A stretch of DNA of 64,000 bases from an uncultured Clostridia bacterium (GCA_947584595.1 CANPWP010000003.1:1-64000); one strand, 5' to 3'; shown: positions 34,281 through 44,180, counted from the stretch's first letter. Program-made: numbers and translations. Notes: generated by a model not told the origin, from the letters alone.

Positions 34281-34494
34281 CATAATTCATACTAATCGAT
34301 GGTTAGTATGAAATTTGAGTTTAGCTGAAGAATGTCAATATAAAAAGAAGCTTTCACAAAAAGCAGTTTGATGCAGTACGAATTAATTGCAGAAAATACA
34401 GCGAATAATTGTGGAGAAATAGCTGTTTTAAAGTATATTGAATATTTTTCAACAAATCTTTAGCATAACATTAGTTAATATGCATAAAAAATGC
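34281..34494. other. Gap after the micro-ORFs
   Basis: The stem-loop CATACTAATCGATGGTTAGTATG (34289-34311) follows the SpoVM-like ORF and may end its transcript. A possible 30-codon frame from 34372 (MQYELIAENTANN...) has no ribosome binding site and is not called. Confidence 0.4.
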
Positions 34495-34545
34495 AGCGCT
34501 GAATGGTTAAAGTAACAAAAATTACTTTCATTCAGCGTTTCTGTT
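34495..34545. terminator. Stem-loop terminator
   Basis: GCTGAATG pairs with CATTCAGC and an inner AAAGTAA pairs with TTACTTT. TTTCTGTTT follows. Confidence 0.6.
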
Positions 34546-34615
34546 TGCATTTCATCATTTTAGATAATATAATAAATTTAGCAATATTCATATGGAATTT
34601 TAGGAGGGAGTTTTG

Positions 34616-35464
34616 ATGAATAAGAATATAAAAAATATTATATGTATAACTATTTCATTTGTATTGATGATTTTATGCTGTTCTGCAATAATATTTACGG
34701 TTAACGCTGCGACAAATAAAAATACCGCTCAGTCTGCGTCTGATGAACTTAATGTAACATCATCATCAAATCTTGCGTCGTCAGTTACAAAGACTTACTC
34801 AAATGAAGATACTGTTAATATAAAGCTTTATTTACAGTGTCAGAACTACATTGCAAACGGAGAGTATGAAATTACATATGATTCTTCAAAGCTTAAGTTA
34901 AGTAATTCCAACTTCGATTCAATCGGAAAAATTAAAATTACTCCTGATATAAGTAAAAATGGCGGAGATGTAATTAATGCTGATAATCCCGGTGAGATTA
35001 AAGGCAATTACTCAAGTGTTCTTGATCCATATGATTTTTTTACAGAAAAAGCGTTATTTGATGTTACGTTTGATATAATCGGAACAGGAAATACGACAGT
35101 AAGCTTTAAGATGATGGAAATGGATTCGTTTAATACCTCAACGAGCCAAACAGCAATGCTTATTTTTAATGGAAGTGCATTAGATTCATTTAATCAGTCG
35201 GCAAAAGCAAATTTTAAAATGTCTGATACAACACAGCCCGGCTCATCAAATACAAATACGGACAAAGTTTTAGGAGATGTAGATTTAGACGGAGATATTA
35301 ATGTAAAGGATGCGACCTTAATCCAGCTTTACTGTGCACATCTAAACACATTAACAGAAGAACAGCTGTTAAATGCAGATGTAGATAACGATAACGATGT
35401 AAATGTAAAGGATGCAACACAAATTCAGTTGTTTACAGCCCATCTTATTGCAGGTTTTAATTAA
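34616..35464 (+). CDS. Secreted cohesin-like/dockerin protein
   Basis: The 282-residue protein has a signal peptide (about 1-31, hydrophobic ICITISFVLMILCCSAIIF). A cohesin-like beta-sandwich (about 55-195) follows, with YEITYDSSKLKLSNSNF and FDVTFDIIGTGNTTVSFKM in cohesin order. After a Ser/Asn linker comes a type I dockerin (about 217-280) with two Ca-binding repeats, DVDLDGDINVKDAT and DVDNDNDVNVKDAT. Cohesin plus dockerin on one chain is the layout of an adaptor scaffoldin. I prefer the ATG at 34616, eight bases after AGGAGGG. Which partners it binds is unknown. Confidence 0.82.
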   Translation: MNKNIKNIICITISFVLMILCCSAIIFTVNAATNKNTAQSASDELNVTSSSNLASSVTKTYSNEDTVNIKLYLQCQNYIANGEYEITYDSSKLKLSNSNFDSIGKIKITPDISKNGGDVINADNPGEIKGNYSSVLDPYDFFTEKALFDVTFDIIGTGNTTVSFKMMEMDSFNTSTSQTAMLIFNGSALDSFNQSAKANFKMSDTTQPGSSNTNTDKVLGDVDLDGDINVKDATLIQLYCAHLNTLTEEQLLNADVDNDNDVNVKDATQIQLFTAHLIAGFN

Positions 35465-35482
35465 ATAAAAAATAAAAATTGT

Positions 35483-35515
35483 AAGCTCGTGGTGTTTATT
35501 ACATCACGAGTTTTT
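35483..35515 (+). terminator. Terminator after the cohesin/dockerin gene
   Basis: AAGCTCGTGGTG pairs with CATCACGAGTTT (two wobble pairs) and runs into TTTTTC. The remainder of the gap to 35777 is AT-rich, with no gene seen. Confidence 0.8.
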
Positions 35516-35777
35516 CTTTTGTAAAAGATGTATTTTTATAAAATAATTTTTGTAAATACAATTCACCCAATAAAAGAGAAAATAATATTATATTACAAAA
35601 ATATATTAATTTATTATAATTCAAATTATCGTAAAAAATATTGACATTGTGACGGTTAAGTGATAAGCTATAAATGTAAATATATGGAAATTTAGTGGTA
35701 TATTTCTAATTTTGTAATAAAAAGTGAAATGTTCGTATTTTTCCATATAAAATTAAAATTATAAGGGGAGGTCAATT

Positions 35778-36614
35778 ATGAAAAAATTAAAAATTGTAGT
35801 ATCTTGTATTTTGGCAATGGTTATGCTTGCGGTGTCTACCGTGCCTGTTTTTGCAAATGAGGAAGATGATTTGTCTATTGCAAAAGCTCAGGTTTTAGAT
35901 TACGCATACCAATGTGAAAGTTTATATGTTTTTTATTATCATATGACACCTATTGATGTACCAATTTGGTCTAATGAATCAACACAAAGAATGAAAGATG
36001 TAGTTGAAAAGGTAAGAAATGAAGTTGATAATTGTGCAACTATTGAAGAAGTAGATGACTATCACGCTTTACTTGATGATGCAGTAGGTAAAATGTGCAT
36101 ATCTTCAAGTGAACTTCAATGGATGCTTGATTATATGAAAAATGATTACAACTCAACAGGCTATTATGAAGATGAAACCTATTCAGAATTAAAAAATATT
36201 TATGAAACTGCACAGTCTGCAATTAAATCAGGTATTGATATTGATATTCACAATGCTTATATTGATATGAGAAATGAGTTAAATAAGCTTTGCGGATATA
36301 ATCTTGTAAGATATGATGTTAATATGGACGGTGAATTTAATATTAAGGATTGTACACTTATGCAATTAAAATTAGCTGATTTAATGGATTTTAATTCATC
36401 TCAGAATTATGTTGCGGGATTTTACCATAACTCAACTATTAAAGAGGTTACAGAAAAACAATTAATGCTTGCAAATTTAAGTGATATTGAATATGTTAAA
36501 GAAATAGAAACAAATTTTGTAGAACTTGATCCAAGTATCAGAAATTACTTAGGCACAGACTATGAAACATCAAACCCTATGTATAATTATGACAGATATG
36601 TTTGGTGGACGTAA
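35778..36614 (+). CDS. Secreted helical protein with a degenerate half-dockerin
   Basis: The 278-residue protein has a clear signal peptide (about 1-26, ending VPVFANEE). A mostly helical region of FIVAR-like character follows (about 30-175). One dockerin-type Ca-binding repeat lies at about 179-200 (DVNMDGEFNIKDCTLMQLKL). The position of the second repeat has only an EKQLMLANL-type helix and no Asp-rich loop. A full dockerin needs two repeats, so cohesin binding may be lost or altered. The protein ends in YVWWT. GGGGAGG lies before the ATG. The protease gene begins 32 bases later, suggesting co-transcription. Confidence 0.72.
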   Translation: MKKLKIVVSCILAMVMLAVSTVPVFANEEDDLSIAKAQVLDYAYQCESLYVFYYHMTPIDVPIWSNESTQRMKDVVEKVRNEVDNCATIEEVDDYHALLDDAVGKMCISSSELQWMLDYMKNDYNSTGYYEDETYSELKNIYETAQSAIKSGIDIDIHNAYIDMRNELNKLCGYNLVRYDVNMDGEFNIKDCTLMQLKLADLMDFNSSQNYVAGFYHNSTIKEVTEKQLMLANLSDIEYVKEIETNFVELDPSIRNYLGTDYETSNPMYNYDRYVWWT

Positions 36615-36646
36615 TATAATATCATTAAGAAAAGAGAGATTATAAA

Positions 36647-38949
36647 ATGAATAAAATACATTACTGTATATGTTTGTTATTAATTTTTTTATTGATAAGC
36701 CTTATATTGGTTATTCCTGTTTATGCAGAAGAAAACTCAAGCGATACTTGGGAAGTCGGAGAAGTCAGTGATTCCGGCCTTTTAAATGACGGCTTTGAGC
36801 CTGATGTTGTAAAAAAACTAAAGCGGATGGTTTTACACCCACTACTTTATCATATTATGATCCAAGAACCACAAATTCAGAAACTCCTGTAAAAAATCAG
36901 GGAAATATAGGTGCTTGCTGGGCGTTTGGTACAACAGCAATGCTTGAAAATGCTGTTTTTAAAAATACTGGATTAAAATACAGTTATTCTGTACAATCAA
37001 TGCGTATTATTACAAGCAATTTATTATATAACACATTTCACCGTTCGCCTGATTACGGGTATATTAATAGAAATGCATATGATGGAGGTACTGTAACATT
37101 AGGTATATCGTATTTATCACATAGAAACAATCCTATTACAAATGATAAATCATGGGTTGCTCCAAATTATGAATCAAGCATACCTTTTACATATAAAACA
37201 TTAGATACAAATGGCATATATCAAGATTTTGGTGCTGTTTGGCCTTCAAATATTAATACTTCTTATGCAAATGCTTATGCTACAGAAATAGAATATATCC
37301 CAACAGAATTAGAGTATATAAAAACTTATGTTTTGAAATATGGAGCGGCTTATTTATCATTTTGTATGAATAATTATAATCCTGAAACTTACGCAATATA
37401 TAATGATAATGTTGTTGGTAATTTAATGCATGGAGTAGCTATTGTCGGTTGGAATGATAATTATTCAAAAGAAAATTTTAACAAGGGAAATCAACCTAAA
37501 AACAACGGAGCATATCTAATAAAAAACAGTTGGGGAACAGATTGGGGAGACAACGGATATGCATGGGTTTCTTATGAAGATAAATCTTTATTTGCTGGAG
37601 GAAGTCAATGTGCAGTAGTTAAAGATGTAGCACCTGTATCAAAAAATGAATATGTGCTATCTTATGACTTTACGCCTCCTACAAATATACAAAGTGTTAA
37701 TTTAACAGGAAGCAATAATACAGTTGCAATGGCAAATGTTTTTGATGTATCAGAATTAGCAGATGAATATGGAAAAATAGATAAAGTAACCCTATATTCT
37801 CAGAATATCGGTTCATTTTATAAGGTGTATGTTGTCCCTATAAATACAAATGATGTAAAATTACCTGAAATGGATAAATTAGGTGCTGTAAAAGCACAGG
37901 GAACAATTGATTTTTCAGGATATATAACTGTGGATTTTAACACTCCATATATTTTAGATGCAAATACTAAGAAAGTAGCAATAGTTGTAAAATTTACTGT
38001 TGATAAAGAAGAAACTTCAACCGTGAAACTATATAAAGAATCTAATCAGGTTGGCTATGGCTATATGCCATTGACATACCCTGGCGAAAGTTATTATTAT
38101 GCAAATGGAATATGGAAAGATATTACAGGGGGAGAAATAAGTAATGTTGGTAACTTTTGCATAAGACCAACACTTGTAAGAAGAACTTCAGTTACTAAAA
38201 ATTCTACGTTATCTACAAATCAAGTAAGGTATCAAGGAAAGGCTATAAATTTAAACGTATATTTAAATGGAAATCAGCTTTATTCCATAAAGAAAAACGG
38301 TACAACACTTCTTTATCAGGATACTGATTTTTTATACTACGGAGGTACAATTTCGTTAAGAAAATCTTTTCTTGATAGTTTAAGTAAAACTTCTCCTACA
38401 AATATTGTTTTTGAGTTTACTGACGGCAATTCGCAGACATTAACAATTTTACCTAAATCAAAGTTAACATCTGCAAGCTTTAGTGGAAAGATTGCTCAAG
38501 GGAAGAATTTAATTGCTTCAGTGCAAAGTGAAACAGGTAAGGTTACTTATTATGTTTCATATCAATGGCAATCTTCTTCAAACGGAACGACATGGTCAAA
38601 TATAAGCGGAGCAACAAGCAATATATATAAATTAACAAATAATGAGTTTTTAAAATATGTAAGATTAAAAGTTTCTTCAAATAATAATTCAGTTTACTAT
38701 TATCCGAATACTATATATTCTGCAAAGTCTTCAACAAAGGTTATAATTTTCGGTGATGTTGATTTAGACGGTGAGGTTACTGTTAATGATGCAACAAAAG
38801 TTCAGCTTTATGTATCACACTATACAACTTTAAACGCAGAACAGCTTTATGCGGCAGATGTAGACGGTGACGGAGAAGTTACTGTAAAAGATGCCACATA
38901 TATTCAACAGTATGTTGCAAATTTAATTTCCAAATTTCCTGTTGAATGA
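36647..38949 (+). pseudogene. C1 (papain-family) peptidase with X2-like and dockerin modules, one frameshift
   Basis: The first 55 or so codons (36647 on) give a signal peptide and propeptide start ending DVVKK. At an A7 tract (36811-36817) the frame is lost; one extra A would restore TKADGFTPTT and a 767-residue protein. The catalytic residues are intact: Gln and Cys in VKNQGNIGACWAFG, His in MHGVAIVGWND and Asn in IKNSWGTDWGDNGYAWVSY. A beta domain follows, then an X2-like Ig module (about 475-560), another beta module and a two-repeat dockerin (DVDLDGEVTVNDAT, DVDGDGEVTVKDAT). The long intact second frame argues for slippage or a sequencing error as much as for decay. Track ORFs 36647 and 36940 are its two parts. 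Confidence 0.85.
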
Positions 38950-38980
38950 TAAATTAATAACTATAATATTATTTATAAAA

Positions 38981-39006
38981 CCGCAGAGCTTTCTGCGGCT
39001 TTATTT
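38981..39006 (+). terminator. Terminator after the dockerin protease
   Basis: CCGCAGA and TCTGCGG form a stem followed by CTTTATTTTT. Confidence 0.8.
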
Positions 39007-39129
39007 TTACCAATAAAAACTCCCTTACCATTAGATTTTTATTAATCAAATTTTTAAATTTAGTCATAAACAAGTTCCCTCCATAATATATGTGTTATAG
39101 AAACAAAAAGTTTAAAAGGAGAGAATAAT

Positions 39130-40662
39130 ATGGATTTTAACCTTGAACCACAAAACATAGGCACATCATTAACATGTCTTGATAGTGTCAGTGAACAGGC
39201 AGTAGATATAGATTTAACCCTGCCTGATTATTGTCCCGACATTGAAAAAATACTTAAATGCACGTTAACTCCGCAGATTTTCAGCAGAAATCTTAACGGC
39301 GGCCAGCTTGTAATCGACGGGGCATCAATTGTGCAGATCCTTTATGTAGACGCAGTAAAAAAGAACATTCGTTGCTGTGAGCAGACAATACCTTTTTCGG
39401 CGGCATTTAATTTAAAAGAGCCATCGGAAAATTATATTATACTTACCGATACAAAATCTGAATACATAAATTGCCGAGCCTTAAGTCCCAGAAAATTAGT
39501 CTTACACGGTGCTTTTTCATTGTATGCGAAAGTTATTTCCAAGAAGTTTGAACAAATTTATTCTTCTTCGGACGATGAATCGTTGGAAGCTAAATCAGAA
39601 AAAATAACCTGTTTTGAACTTTCAAGTCTTTGTCAGGAGCAGTTTTCCGTAAGCGAGGATATATCTGTTGCCAACAAACCGAATGTTGAGGCTATTCTTA
39701 ATAAAAAGGTATGCGTAAATGTAACAGATACAAGAACAATTCCAGGAAAAATAATGGTTAACGGTGAAGTTAATTTAAAACTGCTTTATCTGTCAAATCT
39801 TGAAAACTGTGATGTAAATCAGCTTGATTATATGCTTCCGTTCAGTCAGGTAATAGACTGTGAAAGCATAAACGAAGAAACTATCAACGATATAACGGTT
39901 CAGGTGCTTTCATTTGATGTACATTTAAAATCAGATATGCTCAGCGAAGCTCCCGTAATTTCACTTGATGTTAAGCTTTCTGCAAGCGTGGTAGGCTATA
40001 ATAAGCTGGAAAAAGAGATAATAACAGATGCCTACTCAACAAAATATTTAACCGAGCTTGATTTTGTAACTCCCAATTTAATTGAAAGCTGTAATCCTTT
40101 AAAGGAAACTGTAATGGAAAAATCAACTCTTGATTTAGGAGACGTAAAAATATCTAAGGTTATAGATTTATACAACGAAACCTGTATGATTACTCCTGTT
40201 ATAACAGAAGACGGTCTAACCGTGACAGGCAAGGCAAATGTCTGCATACTTGCCTTTAATCAGGAAGATTTCCCGATTTATATTGAAAGAATGATGGAAT
40301 TTGAACAGTTGTTTGCCTTAACGGATGAATTCAATTGTGTTTCAGATCCAAGTGCGTCAATTAAGAGCTTAAGCTACCGCTTAACTGATGATGATAAAAT
40401 AGAGGTAAGATGCGAGGTTATGCTTAAGCTTGAACTGAAAAACAATAAACTTCATACCTGTGTTTCCAAGGTTTTTTCACCTGAAGATAAAGAAATCACA
40501 CCAAGCGATTATGCTCTTACTTTATATTATGCACAAAAAGGTGAAAAGCTTTGGGATATAGCAAAACGGTATAACACAAAGCTGAATTTACTGACACAGG
40601 AAAATTCCCTTGATACAGAAGTTTTAGAAAATCCTGAAATGCTTCTGATACCAAGCGTTTAA
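39130..40662 (+). CDS. sipL: SPOCS/LysM spore protein, SipL-like
   Basis: The 510-residue protein has repeated SPOCS (DUF3794) domains over about residues 20-440, with VDIDLTLPDYCPDIEKILKC at the start. It ends in a C-terminal LysM (about 460-509, YAQKGEKLWDIAKRYNTKLN). This is the architecture and length of Clostridioides difficile SipL, which binds SpoIVA through its LysM domain and is needed for coat localisation. It ends 12 bases before spoIVA. AAGGAGAG lies before the ATG. It has no signal peptide, consistent with action in the mother-cell cytoplasm. Confidence 0.85.
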   Translation: MDFNLEPQNIGTSLTCLDSVSEQAVDIDLTLPDYCPDIEKILKCTLTPQIFSRNLNGGQLVIDGASIVQILYVDAVKKNIRCCEQTIPFSAAFNLKEPSENYIILTDTKSEYINCRALSPRKLVLHGAFSLYAKVISKKFEQIYSSSDDESLEAKSEKITCFELSSLCQEQFSVSEDISVANKPNVEAILNKKVCVNVTDTRTIPGKIMVNGEVNLKLLYLSNLENCDVNQLDYMLPFSQVIDCESINEETINDITVQVLSFDVHLKSDMLSEAPVISLDVKLSASVVGYNKLEKEIITDAYSTKYLTELDFVTPNLIESCNPLKETVMEKSTLDLGDVKISKVIDLYNETCMITPVITEDGLTVTGKANVCILAFNQEDFPIYIERMMEFEQLFALTDEFNCVSDPSASIKSLSYRLTDDDKIEVRCEVMLKLELKNNKLHTCVSKVFSPEDKEITPSDYALTLYYAQKGEKLWDIAKRYNTKLNLLTQENSLDTEVLENPEMLLIPSV

Positions 40663-40674
40663 GGAGGAAATACA

Positions 40675-42153
40675 ATGGAACAAAAAAACGTATATCATGA
40701 TATTTCACAAAGAACAAACGGAGATGTTTATATCGGAGTAGTAGGTCCCGTTAGAACAGGTAAATCCACATTCATAAAAAGATTTATGGATACTCTGGTC
40801 ATCCCGAATATAAATGACGACAATCTGCTTAACCGTACGGTAGATGAGCTTCCCCAATCCTCGGCAGGCAGAACGATAATGACGACCGAGCCTAAGTTTA
40901 TTCCCGAGGAATCAATAGAAATATCACTTTCAGATAATGCAAATCTCAACGTAAGAATGATAGACTGCGTAGGATATGTTGTAAACAGTTCGATGGGATA
41001 TGTAGAGGACGATCAGCCCCGAATGGTAAAAACACCGTGGAGTGATGAGGAAATTCCATTTGACAAAGCGGCTGAAATCGGAACAAAAAAGGTAATTACA
41101 GACCATAGCACAATCGGACTTGTTATTACAACAGACGGCTCAATAAGCGATATTCCCCGAGAAGATTACAAAGAAGCTGAAGAAAGGGTAATAAACGAGC
41201 TGAAAGAAATCAATAAACCTTTTATAGTTCTTCTCAATTGCCTTGAACCTCAGTCATCATATGCAAGGCAATTGGCATCGGATTTAAGCGCAGAGTATCA
41301 GGTGCCCGTATTGCCTGTAAGCTGTTTGGAATTGGATGAAAACGAGATAAAGCGGATACTTGCCCAGCTTTTGTTTGAGTTCCCGATTAAAGAAATCCGT
41401 ATTGATATTCCAAAATGGGTCGTATCACTTGAAAAGGAGCATTGGCTTAAATCTGGAATATTTGATGTTATTAAAGCTTCCTCACAAAAAATCGAAAAAA
41501 TTCGTCAGGTACAGGAAGTTATTACAAACATTTTAAAGTGTGAATACATAGTTTCCTGCCAGATTGCAAACCTTAATTTAGGAAAGGGTCAGGCCACATT
41601 TTCAATTATGATAGAGCCTAAGTTGTTTTATAAGGTCCTTTCAGAAAAAACAGGTATTGAAATTAATGATGAGGGTGAGCTTTTAAACTGTATTTGCACT
41701 CTTTCTGAAAAGCAAAAAGAATTTGATAAGATCGCACAGGCTTATGAGCAGGTACAGGCAACAGGCTACGGTATAGTAATGCCGTCAATTGAAGAACTTG
41801 AACTTGAAGAACCTCAAATTATTAAGCAAAGCGGTAAGTACGGAATCCGTCTGAAAGCAAGTGCGCCGTCAATCCATATGATGAAAATACATACCAAAAC
41901 AGAGGTAACACCAATTGTAGGCAGTGAACAACAATCTCAGGAGCTTGTAAGTTATCTGTTAAAAGAATTTGAAGAAAACCCCGTAAAAATCTGGGAATCC
42001 AACATATTCGGCAAATCAGTTCACGAACTTGTAAATGAAGGTCTGCATAATAAATTGTACAGAATGCCCGCTGACGCACGAGCAAAAGTAGGAGAGACAA
42101 TAGAAAAAATTATTAACGACGGCTGTAACGGACTTATCTGCATAATTCTTTAG
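40675..42153 (+). CDS. spoIVA: Spore coat morphogenetic ATPase SpoIVA
   Basis: SpoIVA polymerises with ATP on the forespore surface as the basement layer of the coat. The 492-residue protein shows the family start NVYHDISQRTNGDVYIGVVG, Walker A GPVRTGKSTFIKRF (about 24-37), sensor TEPKFIPEESIEI, and RMIDCVGYVVNSSMGY (about 94-109). The C-terminal region ending in NDGCNGLICIIL is the conserved membrane- and SpoVM-binding end. AAGGAGG precedes the ATG. It forms an operon with the sipL-like gene. The length matches Bacillus SpoIVA. Confidence 0.97.
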   Translation: MEQKNVYHDISQRTNGDVYIGVVGPVRTGKSTFIKRFMDTLVIPNINDDNLLNRTVDELPQSSAGRTIMTTEPKFIPEESIEISLSDNANLNVRMIDCVGYVVNSSMGYVEDDQPRMVKTPWSDEEIPFDKAAEIGTKKVITDHSTIGLVITTDGSISDIPREDYKEAEERVINELKEINKPFIVLLNCLEPQSSYARQLASDLSAEYQVPVLPVSCLELDENEIKRILAQLLFEFPIKEIRIDIPKWVVSLEKEHWLKSGIFDVIKASSQKIEKIRQVQEVITNILKCEYIVSCQIANLNLGKGQATFSIMIEPKLFYKVLSEKTGIEINDEGELLNCICTLSEKQKEFDKIAQAYEQVQATGYGIVMPSIEELELEEPQIIKQSGKYGIRLKASAPSIHMMKIHTKTEVTPIVGSEQQSQELVSYLLKEFEENPVKIWESNIFGKSVHELVNEGLHNKLYRMPADARAKVGETIEKIINDGCNGLICIIL

Positions 42154-42250
42154 TAAACGTACAATATTTATCTGTAAATTATCCGTTAATTATTTAACAA
42201 ATTATTTATTAACATTTATTAAAATCTGGTTAAAATTCCAAAATAAAAAA

Positions 42251-42324
42251 ACCCCCATATTTTTTGTTGAAATTATACATATCTTAAAGTATAATTTATT
42301 GTATAATGAAATAAATATGGGGGT
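42251..42324 (+). promoter_or_regulatory. Promoter framed by an inverted repeat that includes the next ribosome site
   Basis: TTGAAA (42267) and TATAAT (42290) are spaced by 17 bases. ACCCCCATAT at 42251 is the exact inverse of ATATGGGGGT at 42315, and the latter contains the ribosome binding site of the oadG-like gene. On read-through transcripts from spoIVA the two could pair and mask the site. Transcripts from the local promoter would lack the upstream arm. Confidence 0.55.
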
Positions 42325-42333
42325 GTTCCGATA

Positions 42334-42732
42334 ATGGAAGATTTTATGAGTAAAGTCACCACTTCGGCAACAATGCTTTTAACAGGTTTTACCGTAGTTT
42401 TTTCAGTGCTTATACTGCTTATTTTAATTATTTTTATTTACGGAACCGTAATTACCAAAGCCCAGCAAAAAAGCAAGGAAAGCAAAGAGAAAAAATTAAA
42501 AACAAAACAGGTTGGGTCACAAATTGCAGCAGTACAGAATACTCCGTCAGTTTCTGTTACAAATGCTTTGTCAAGTAATGAAATTTCCGGTGAAATCGTT
42601 GCAGTTATTTCAGCCGCTGTTGATAGTATGTATGGTTCAAATACAAAAGTAAGAATTAAAAATATTAAAAAATCAGGCACAAGAAGTGCTTGGGCGAATG
42701 CCGGCATTCTTGATAATACAAGACCATTTTAA
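42334..42732 (+). CDS. Na+-pump decarboxylase gamma subunit, OadG family
   Basis: This small membrane subunit helps assemble Na+-translocating decarboxylases. The 132-residue protein has one N-terminal helix (about 14-38, LLTGFTVVFSVLILLILIIF). A lysine-rich linker follows, and then a C-terminal domain, EIVAVISAAVDSMYG, ending in a TRSAWANAGILDNTRPF-type tail (about 115-132). It is followed closely by the beta subunit. GGGGGTG is the ribosome site, 10 bases before the ATG. Confidence 0.8.
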   Translation: MEDFMSKVTTSATMLLTGFTVVFSVLILLILIIFIYGTVITKAQQKSKESKEKKLKTKQVGSQIAAVQNTPSVSVTNALSSNEISGEIVAVISAAVDSMYGSNTKVRIKNIKKSGTRSAWANAGILDNTRPF

Positions 42733-42774
42733 GCAAACGGTGATTAAGAGTTTATACAGAAAGGAATTTCAAAC

Positions 42775-44016
42775 ATGGAAATAATCGATGGATTTTTAAA
42801 AGCCGTAAACGGCGTTTTTGAAAGCTCCGGTTTCACAAGCTTACAATGGCAAAACTATGTAATGATCGGTGTTTCAATCATTCTTATGTATCTCGCAATT
42901 CGCAAGCAATATGAGCCGCTTTTGCTTTTACCAATTGCATTCGGTATGTTGCTTGTAAACCTTTGCCCTGAAATTATGGCGGCACAGGAAACACATTTAA
43001 TGACAGCAGAGGAGTGTATAGCGGCAAAAGGAAGCATAGAAGGTTATGCCACGACTATAATTGACGGTGTAACTTATTATGATGTTCCAACATACGGCGG
43101 ACTTCTTTATTATTTATATCAGGGCGTAAAGCTTGGAATTTATCCTCCGCTTATTTTTCTTGGAATAGGTGCAATGACAGACTTTGGTCCTTTAATCGCA
43201 AATCCTAAAAGCTTTATTTTAGGTGCTGCTGCACAGTTAGGTATATTTATTACATTTATCGGGGCAATTTTTCTCGGCTTTACAGATGCACAATCGGGTG
43301 CAATCAGTATCATCGGCGGAGCAGACGGTCCTACTGCTATTTTTGTAACTTCAAAATTAGCGCCTGAACTGTTGGGCTCAATTGCTATTGCGGCATATTC
43401 ATATATGGCGCTTGTTCCTATTATCCAGCCTCCGATTATGAAAGCTCTCACAACTAAAAAAGAGCGTTCTGTAGTAATGTCACAGTTAAGACCTGTTTCA
43501 AAACTTGAAAAAATAATGTTCCCGGTTATTGTAACAATCATTATTGCGCTTCTATTGCCTGACGCAGCTCCTCTTGTAGGTATGTTGATGTTAGGTAACC
43601 TTTTCAAGGAAAGCGGAGTTGTAGACAGAATTTGCAAAACAGCTCAAAATGAGCTTATGAATATCATCACAATTTTCTTAGGAGTAACGGTCGGCGCAAC
43701 AGCAACAGGAACAAACTTCCTTAAACCTGAAACTTTAAAAATTATTGCATTAGGCCTTATTGCTTTCTGCTTCGGTACAGCTTTCGGCGTTTTGTTCGGA
43801 AAAATTATGTATAAACTTACCGGCGGAAAGGTTAATCCTCTTATCGGCTCGGCAGGCGTATCAGCAGTTCCTATGGCGGCACGTGTTTCACAAAAAGTTG
43901 GTCAAAGCGAGAACCCTTCAAACTATCTCCTTATGCATGCTATGGGTCCCAATGTTGCGGGTGTAATCGGTTCGGCAGTTGCAGCAGGTGTCCTTTTAAG
44001 CGTAATACCTCATTAA
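42775..44016 (+). CDS. Na+-translocating decarboxylase beta subunit
   Basis: The beta subunit couples decarboxylation of a carboxybiotin intermediate to sodium export. The 413-residue protein has about ten membrane helices and the conserved functional segments GAMTDFGPLIANPKSF (about 130-145), ISIIGGADGPTAIFV (about 180-194) and the C-terminal AMGPNVAGVIGSAVAAGVLL. The length fits OadB/GcdB/MmdB. Neither the carboxyltransferase alpha subunit nor a biotin carrier is adjacent, so the substrate (oxaloacetate, methylmalonyl-CoA or glutaconyl-CoA) cannot be decided. GAAAGGAA lies upstream. A terminator follows. Confidence 0.93.
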   Translation: MEIIDGFLKAVNGVFESSGFTSLQWQNYVMIGVSIILMYLAIRKQYEPLLLLPIAFGMLLVNLCPEIMAAQETHLMTAEECIAAKGSIEGYATTIIDGVTYYDVPTYGGLLYYLYQGVKLGIYPPLIFLGIGAMTDFGPLIANPKSFILGAAAQLGIFITFIGAIFLGFTDAQSGAISIIGGADGPTAIFVTSKLAPELLGSIAIAAYSYMALVPIIQPPIMKALTTKKERSVVMSQLRPVSKLEKIMFPVIVTIIIALLLPDAAPLVGMLMLGNLFKESGVVDRICKTAQNELMNIITIFLGVTVGATATGTNFLKPETLKIIALGLIAFCFGTAFGVLFGKIMYKLTGGKVNPLIGSAGVSAVPMAARVSQKVGQSENPSNYLLMHAMGPNVAGVIGSAVAAGVLLSVIPH

Positions 44017-44042
44017 TTATTTTTTACTGACAAAAGATTTTA

Positions 44043-44074
44043 AAAATCCTGTTTATTTGACAGGATTTTTCTTT
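44043..44074 (+). terminator. Terminator after oadB
   Basis: AAAATCCTGT / ACAGGATTTT stem followed by a T-rich run. Confidence 0.85.
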
Positions 44075-44180
44075 TATTATTATTTCTTTTCGGAAATGTT
44101 ACTATTAAATTCTAATTAAGAATAATAACTTGATATTATTTGTATATAATACTATTCAAGGAAAGTGGGGTTATACCTTT

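Noticed and set aside
34372-34464. 30-codon frame MQYELIAENTANN...
   Set aside because: There is no ribosome binding site and no recognisable similarity.
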